From contig OX457027.1 in the NCBI GenBank assembly GCA_949752745.1, forward strand, positions 16,758,603-16,822,602: a DNA stretch of 64,000 nucleotides, written 5' to 3'. This document shows positions 59,400-64,000 of the stretch, in pieces. Source of the stretch: Protula sp. h YS-2021 (lineage: Eukaryota; Annelida; Polychaeta; Sabellida; Serpulidae). Every line of letters begins with the position of its first letter. The stretch's first letter is position 1. Made by a program: the position numbers and the translations under genes. The notes beneath the pieces are model-generated. The model was not told the origin of the DNA. It worked only from the letters and a program-made list of their open reading frames with translations, and did not search any database.

Positions 59400-60545
59400 A
59401 ATGAATCTCCGCCCATTTAACAATCGCGCATCGACGCAAGTTACATAAACATGCGCACTGGTCCAAAGTAAGCACCGCGCATCGATGCAAGTTAAATAAA
59501 CATGCAAACTGGTCCAAAATAAACACCGCGCATGAACACAAGTTAAATAAACATGCGCACTGGTCCGAAAAAAGAACCACGCATCGACGCAAGTTGAATA
59601 GACATGCGCATTGGTCGGAAATGCGAACCGCGAATCAACGCAACCTAAACAAACATGCGCACTGGTCCGAAATGCGAACCGCACATCGAGGCGCGTTAAA
59701 TAAACATGTGCACTGTTCCAAAATGCGAACCACGCTTCAGCACAAGTTAAATAGTCATGCGCACTGGTGGAAAATGCGAACCGCTCATCGACGCAAGTTA
59801 AATAAACACGCGCATTGGTTCGAAATGTGAATCGCGCATCGACGGAAGATAAATAAACAAACAAACTGGTCAGAAATGGGAACCGAGCATTAACGCAAGT
59901 TGAAAAAAAAACATGCCCACTGGTCCTAAATGCGAACCGCACATCGATACAAGCTAAATAAGCAAGCACACTGGACCAAAATCAGCACCGTGCATCAACG
60001 CAAGTTAAATAAACATGCGCAATGGTCCAGAATTAGAACCGCGCATCAAATCAAGTTAAAGAAATATGCGCATTGGCCTGAAATAAGAACCGCGCATCGA
60101 CGCACGTAAAATAAATATGCGCAGTGGTTCGAAATGCGAACCACGCGCCAACTCAAGTTAAATAAACATTTACATTGGTCCAAAATAAGCACCGCGTATC
60201 AACGCAAGTTAAACATGCAAACTGGTCCGAAATGCGAACCGCGCAGCAGCGCAACCTAAAGAAACTTGTGCACTTGTCCGAAATGCGAACCGCGCATCAG
60301 GGCAACCTGAGGAAACTTGTGCACTTGTCCAAAATAAGTACCGCTATCAACGCAAGCTAAATAAACATGAGCATTGGTCTGAAATAAGAACCGCGCGTCG
60401 ACGCAAGTTAAATAAACATGCGCACTGGTCCGAAACAAGATCCTTACAACAACACAAGGTAAATAAACCTGCGCACTGATCCAAAATAAGAACCGCACAT
60501 CAACACAAGGTAAATAAAGATGCGCAGTAAACATGCTGGAATTGG
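59400..60545. repeat. 51-bp tandem array (copy B)
   Basis: About 22 units of the same type as 15650-17585. The minus strand again shows a 17-residue repeat frame, longest at 59397-59969 (190 residues), with VDARFAFRTSAHVYLTC-like units. Confidence 0.9.
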
Positions 60546-60785
60546 TCCAAAATGCGAGCGGTGTTCGAGTGTATCTGTGGCAGACTATTCAGTCCATCAG
60601 AGATACACAAAGTCTGTTTCCCATGTGTCTGGGAAACAGATCTTTGTATGCATTTATCGGGCTATGTTCTGGTCCGGTGCTAAATTAATTATGGAGCTAG
60701 CTCTTTGCCGTCTCATCCTTTGAAGCCTAATTTTTCAGTGAAATTCCCTTGCTCATGCACGCTGGAATTGGTCTTATTGCTTTTC

Positions 60786-61106
60786 GTAAGCTGGGACTTT
60801 GTCCTTGGACAAACTTGTTATTTCTTGAATGATTTTCAATAACTTCAGTCTATCAGAGATACTTCAGTCTATCAGAGATAAGACCCAGCCCATGTCGGGC
60901 TGGTCTTATCACATCAATAGAGGGGTATCCGTCGTCTGTATGTACGTAAGCTGGGACTTTGTCCTTGGACAAACTTGTTATTTCTTGAATGATTTTCAAT
61001 AACTTCAGTCTATCAGAGATACTTCAGTCTATCAGAGATAAGACCCAGCCCATGTCGGGCTGGTCTTATCACATCAATAGAGGGGTATCCGTCGTCTGTA
61101 TGTACG
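60786..61106. repeat. 160-bp tandem duplication with hairpin
   Basis: GTAAGCTGGGACTTTGTCC recurs at 60786 and 60946, exactly 160 bp apart, and the copies are essentially identical. Each unit contains the 3' hairpin TTTGTCC..GGACAAA, a 19-bp tandem pair (ACTTCAGTCTATCAGAGAT), and a second hairpin GATAAGACC.AGCCC / GGGCTGGTCTTATC followed by ATCCGTCGTCTGTATGTAC. It therefore joins one element's 3' end to another's 5' end. Confidence 0.92.
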
Positions 61107-61690
61107 TATGTACCTGTGTAAACTCAAATTAAAATGCTTCTTATCCCTCAGTTTTGATCGGATTCCTCTCAAATTTTAAACGAATGTTCTCCAGGTAGGC
61201 CCCTCTTTAAAAATTTTTTTTGGCAATTTGCCAAAAATTGGCTAAATGGGGGGCATTTAAAATTTTTCGGTTGCCAATTTTCAAAATGGTTCTTCTCCCA
61301 CAATTTCGATCGGATTCCTTTCCAATTTTGAACATTTATTCTCTAGGTAGGCCTATCTTGAAAAATTACTTTTTTTTTTTGGAGATCCGCTAAAAAGTGG
61401 CTAAATGGGGGGCATTTAAAATTTTTCGGTTGCCAATTTTCAAAATGGTTCTTCTCCCACAATTTTGATCAGATTCCTTTCCAATTTTGAACATTTATTC
61501 TCTAGGTAGGCCTATCCTGAAAAATTACTTTTTTTTGGCGATCTGCTAAAAATTGGCTAAATGGGGTCATTTAAAAATATTTAGTACCAATTTTCAAAAC
61601 TCTTCTTTTGGCACAATTTGACCGAATTCCTTGATAAATTTGTAAAGTACAATCAGGTATGCAAATATTTTTCAATCGCTGTGAAAACGA
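61045..61690 (+). mobile_element. Pearl/HINE-like element with ~180-bp core units
   Basis: Starts with the GATAAGACC/GGTCTTATC hairpin and a TGTATGTACGTATGTACC tetranucleotide run. Three core units follow (AAAATGCTTCTTATCCC, then AAAATGGTTCTTCTCCCACA twice). They match the units at 19120-19720. The right end is undefined. Confidence 0.65.
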
Positions 61691-62001
61691 GCATTATAAA
61701 TTCAGGGTTCGCGTTGGCGGGGTTTTTGTCCACTTTTTGGGCATTTTTTACGAAATGACTCATTTTTTTGGGAACCCACGGAGTTTTTCTGGAACTAACT
61801 TAGTCACACTTTCCCTTTTACACTCACTTTCTTGAGAACCCAGCGCGAACCTTGAAATTACAAAAAAATGATACAATATGATTAACATTAACGTTTTCTC
61901 GATCTTCAGCAAAATATGAATTATCCTTTTTTTCATACTTTTTTTTCTCAAATTTATCCTTTTTTATCCTTTTTTTCATCCTTTTTTTTCTTGACGACTC
62001 C
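61691..62001. other. Spacer and right T-rich arm of the split MITE
   Basis: 61691-61900 shows nothing recognisable. From 61920 the TATCCTTTTTTT-type text belongs to the split MITE. Confidence 0.5.
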
Positions 62002-62019
62002 GTGGCAACACTGCTATAG

Positions 62020-62762
62020 GGGGCTTGAATGTATGTGCGTATGTTGAACTTTTTCTTTAAAATGCTATTCCTCCTACAGTTTTGCTCCAATCGTTTTGAT
62101 ATTAAGCAGGAATGTTCCCTGGGTTGTCCCCCACCTGGTTATTACTTTTTTGACGATAGACGAACACCTGACAAAATGGCGGCACTTTTTGTGCCCGTTT
62201 TGACCCATTTTTAAAATGCTACTGCTCCTACAATTTTACACCAATCGTTCAGATGTTGCGCAGGATGTTCCCCCAGGGTTTCGCCTACCAGGCTATTATT
62301 TTTTTTCACGGTTCGCCAAAAACTGCCGAAATGGGGGAACTTTGAAGTTTGGAAAAAACTGAAATAAATGGTAGTAAATAACTGATTGTCAAACCATTCA
62401 TTTCTCTCAGTCTTTTTCAAATAGTTATAAAATTTTAATCGAAAGTTTCTTAGGTACTTCTCAACCTGGACTTCGCTTTTTTTCGTAAATGACAAAAAAA
62501 TGCCGAAATGGTGGAATTTTAAAAAATTTTCTAAACTTTTGTAAATGTCGGTAAATACGGGAATCGTCAAAACCCAACCTCTCCAACATCCCTTTTCGGG
62601 TAGCTTCCACCCGGGAAAACTCGTTTTTGTGTATTAAAATTATGAAAAAGTTCAGAAACAAAGTTCTTCATTTTTTGGCCTAACAGTATTCGTTTCAGAG
62701 TTTTTCTCTCTTTCCTTGTTTGGTAACTGGGCTGGGTCATGTCCTTGGACATGCTTGTCTTT
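62020..62762 (+). mobile_element. Pearl/HINE-like element with 3' hairpin
   Basis: Two to three core units contain AATGCTA.T.CTCCTACA, 'atgttccctgggttgtccc' and 'gccgaaatggggg'. The 3' end is a perfect hairpin CATGTCCTTGGACATG (62738-62753) followed by CTTGT. No 5' hairpin is visible, so the left end may be truncated at the MITE border. Confidence 0.6.
62738..62758. repeat. 3' terminal hairpin
   Basis: Stem CATGTCC / GGACATG with a two-base centre, then CTTGT. Preceded by GCTGGG, as at 60790. Confidence 0.85.
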
Positions 62763-63241
62763 GCTTCTCCGAGATGAGCTTGAATAAAAGACTTTGAACT
62801 TTTTAGCTCGAAAAGCCAAAGCTGGTTCGTGGCCCTTTGGGGCTGTTTTTGTAGTACGGTTTGAGTAAATGCTCAATCATAGCTTTAACAATACAGCCTG
62901 AGTCTGCCGTGTTTTCTCATATGTTTGGAATACCTTTGCACATAATGCTTCCTCCAAGACATTCCAGGCTAAAGTAGTGTTAGCATGAGGAGAGGTGAGG
63001 GTAATGAACTCGTCAGGGCATTGCTGGGGGTATATTGCGTGACATTCAACAAAGTACCATGCCCTCCTCGTGGACATTTCTCCTATGCATGGACAATTCT
63101 CTTCGACGGCTTAATTACCGTGAATTTTGTATGATGGTGCAGTGATCAAAAAAGTGGCAAAACAGTCGGGAGCTTGAAAGTGTCTGTCGAGACGTAACCT
63201 CTGTGGATATAACGCTGGCAAGAGTGCCAATCTCTTGCTAC

Positions 63242-63273
<32 letters not shown>

Positions 63274-64000
63274 GCTTATTATTTCTGCGTCGGCTCTTCT
63301 ACAGCAGATACCTCCATGTAGCTGTTGTGTGTTAGAATGGATAACAGGGGCAAGGCTCCGTGAAAATGTGTTAGAAATTGCTTTGGTACTTCACAATAAT
63401 TATACAACTTTGTTGGGGGATAGAAATGCATTCTCGGTGTGATGATGAGTGAGTGACACAAATGCTGTGGGAATTCTAACAGTCGCCGGGCCACACAGCA
63501 ACTATGCTCGGTAAGGACGACTCGCTTTCTCCCTTTCAGAGAGGGAAAAAGGTCATGCAAAGCCTGTCCAAGTGGACAAGGAAAGGGGAATTCTAAATAA
63601 AGACACATCCATGTGTGCTTTCTTGATATTTCCTGTCTTCTCCACGCGTTTCTGTCGGGCGCTTTTTGTCACGGCTGTTCTCTGCTGTGACAGCTTCACT
63701 TCTTTTCCTGCCGTTTTCTTTCTAATGCTGCCCGGTGATTTGTCAGGATGTATTAGTCTAAGTCTTACGTCAGTTAAATGGTTTTATAAATGCATTGCGT
63801 TTCGGATGCTGGTTATGACCTGGGATGGCCTGTGATCTAATCGGTCTAACATTCGATTATCTCATTTTAACTAATAATCGATCACAAAAAATCGATACTC
63901 GATGGTGTAACTTGCCAGATGTACATATTAATGACGGCAAGTTGAGTGCGTGCACCAGAGTTTGTGTCACGTGACGTTCGATTTATCATTCGTTGTTGTT
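62763..64000. other. No gene recognised
   Basis: A ~30-bp poly-A run lies at 63241-63270. A 66-residue minus frame (62877-63077) continues open upstream but matches nothing I know. Confidence 0.5.
63241..63270. repeat. Poly-A run
   Basis: About 30 consecutive A residues. Confidence 0.95.

Larger units (their letters stand above)
58566..60820 (+). mobile_element. Large pearl/HINE-like element, copy B
   Basis: Same order as copy A. Hairpin at 58570-58596, GTTA/GTTC run (58626-58660), about five core units of ~150 bp (58677-59400), 51-bp array (59400-60545), then unique sequence beginning TGCGAGCGGTGTTCGAGTG and CTATGTTCTGGTCCGGTGCT, and 3' hairpin at 60798-60813. It is about 1.7 kb shorter than copy A because both arrays are shorter. 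Confidence 0.68.
58095..62019. mobile_element. Nested element bounded by an 18-bp perfect inverted repeat
   Basis: CTATAGCAGTGTTGCCAC at 58095-58112 is exactly reversed at 62002-62019. Next to each end are T-rich stretches of the type ATCCTTTTTTT (58115-58290 and 61920-61992), as in the short copy at 32110-32326. Between them lie copy B of the pearl/HINE-like element, a 160-bp duplication and a ~180-bp core repeat element. The simplest reading is a small MITE split by later insertions. CTATAG is its own palindrome, so it could be TIR or a target duplication. Confidence 0.7.

Noticed and set aside
58095..62019. Autonomous DNA transposon
   Set aside because: No transposase frame lies between the inverted repeats; the interior is made of other elements.
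62877..63077. 66-residue minus frame as a transposon or host exon
   Set aside because: Reads smoothly but matches no family I can name and has no clear splice borders.

Overview
The window is eukaryotic, intron- and repeat-rich DNA, most likely from a marine invertebrate and best compatible with a mollusc (inference). I see no operons, no ribosome-binding-site-led genes and no CRISPR array. What I do see is a decayed non-LTR retrotransposon, a decayed Gypsy-class LTR retrotransposon, several MITE-like DNA transposons, long minisatellites, and many elements built as a 5' hairpin, a short tetranucleotide run, tandem core repeats and a 3' hairpin. That last layout is the one described for bivalve 'pearl' elements and for Helentron-associated interspersed elements (HINEs). 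No Rep/helicase was seen, so this assignment is structural.

Layout. 0-1.1 kb: 5'-broken LINE reverse transcriptase remnant. 1.1-4.9 kb: AT-rich DNA with a diverged triplication and an AGT microsatellite. 4.9-9.0 kb: Gypsy-class element with candidate 5' LTR, primer site, gag, protease, reverse transcriptase, RNase H and integrase, all broken. 9-13.9 kb: mostly unremarkable, with one 422-bp MITE and a 234-bp tandem duplication bounded by a perfect inverted repeat. 13.9-26.5 kb: a nearly continuous run of pearl/HINE-like elements, plus a 90-bp minisatellite and a pogo-like MITE sitting in an (AT)n tract. 26.5-35 kb: mixed single-copy-looking DNA with 14-bp, ~97-bp and 56-bp arrays. 35-38 kb: two more hairpin-led elements. 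38-46.7 kb: arrays of 44, 44, 29, 26 and 28 bp and a snap-back palindrome. 48-48.7 kb: another HINE-like core. 50.5-57.3 kb: a possible split gene, 47-bp and 29-bp arrays. 57.6-62.8 kb: a pogo-like MITE and a ~3.9-kb nest of elements bounded by an 18-bp perfect terminal inverted repeat, then a further hairpin-ended element. 62.8-64 kb: nothing recognised.

No host gene is recognised by homology. The best host-gene candidate is a + strand chain of three possible exons (50568-50619, 52482-52580, 54927 onward) with splice-like borders all in phase 1. It is speculative, because the third exon runs straight into the 29-bp minisatellite. Adding the listed intervals, simple tandem arrays occupy roughly 12 kb of the 64 kb. 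Most long reading frames in the window are products of those arrays, not genes. Several arrays have a period that is not a multiple of three (14, 28, 29, 47 bp), so they stay open in all three frames and give the same repeating peptide in each.
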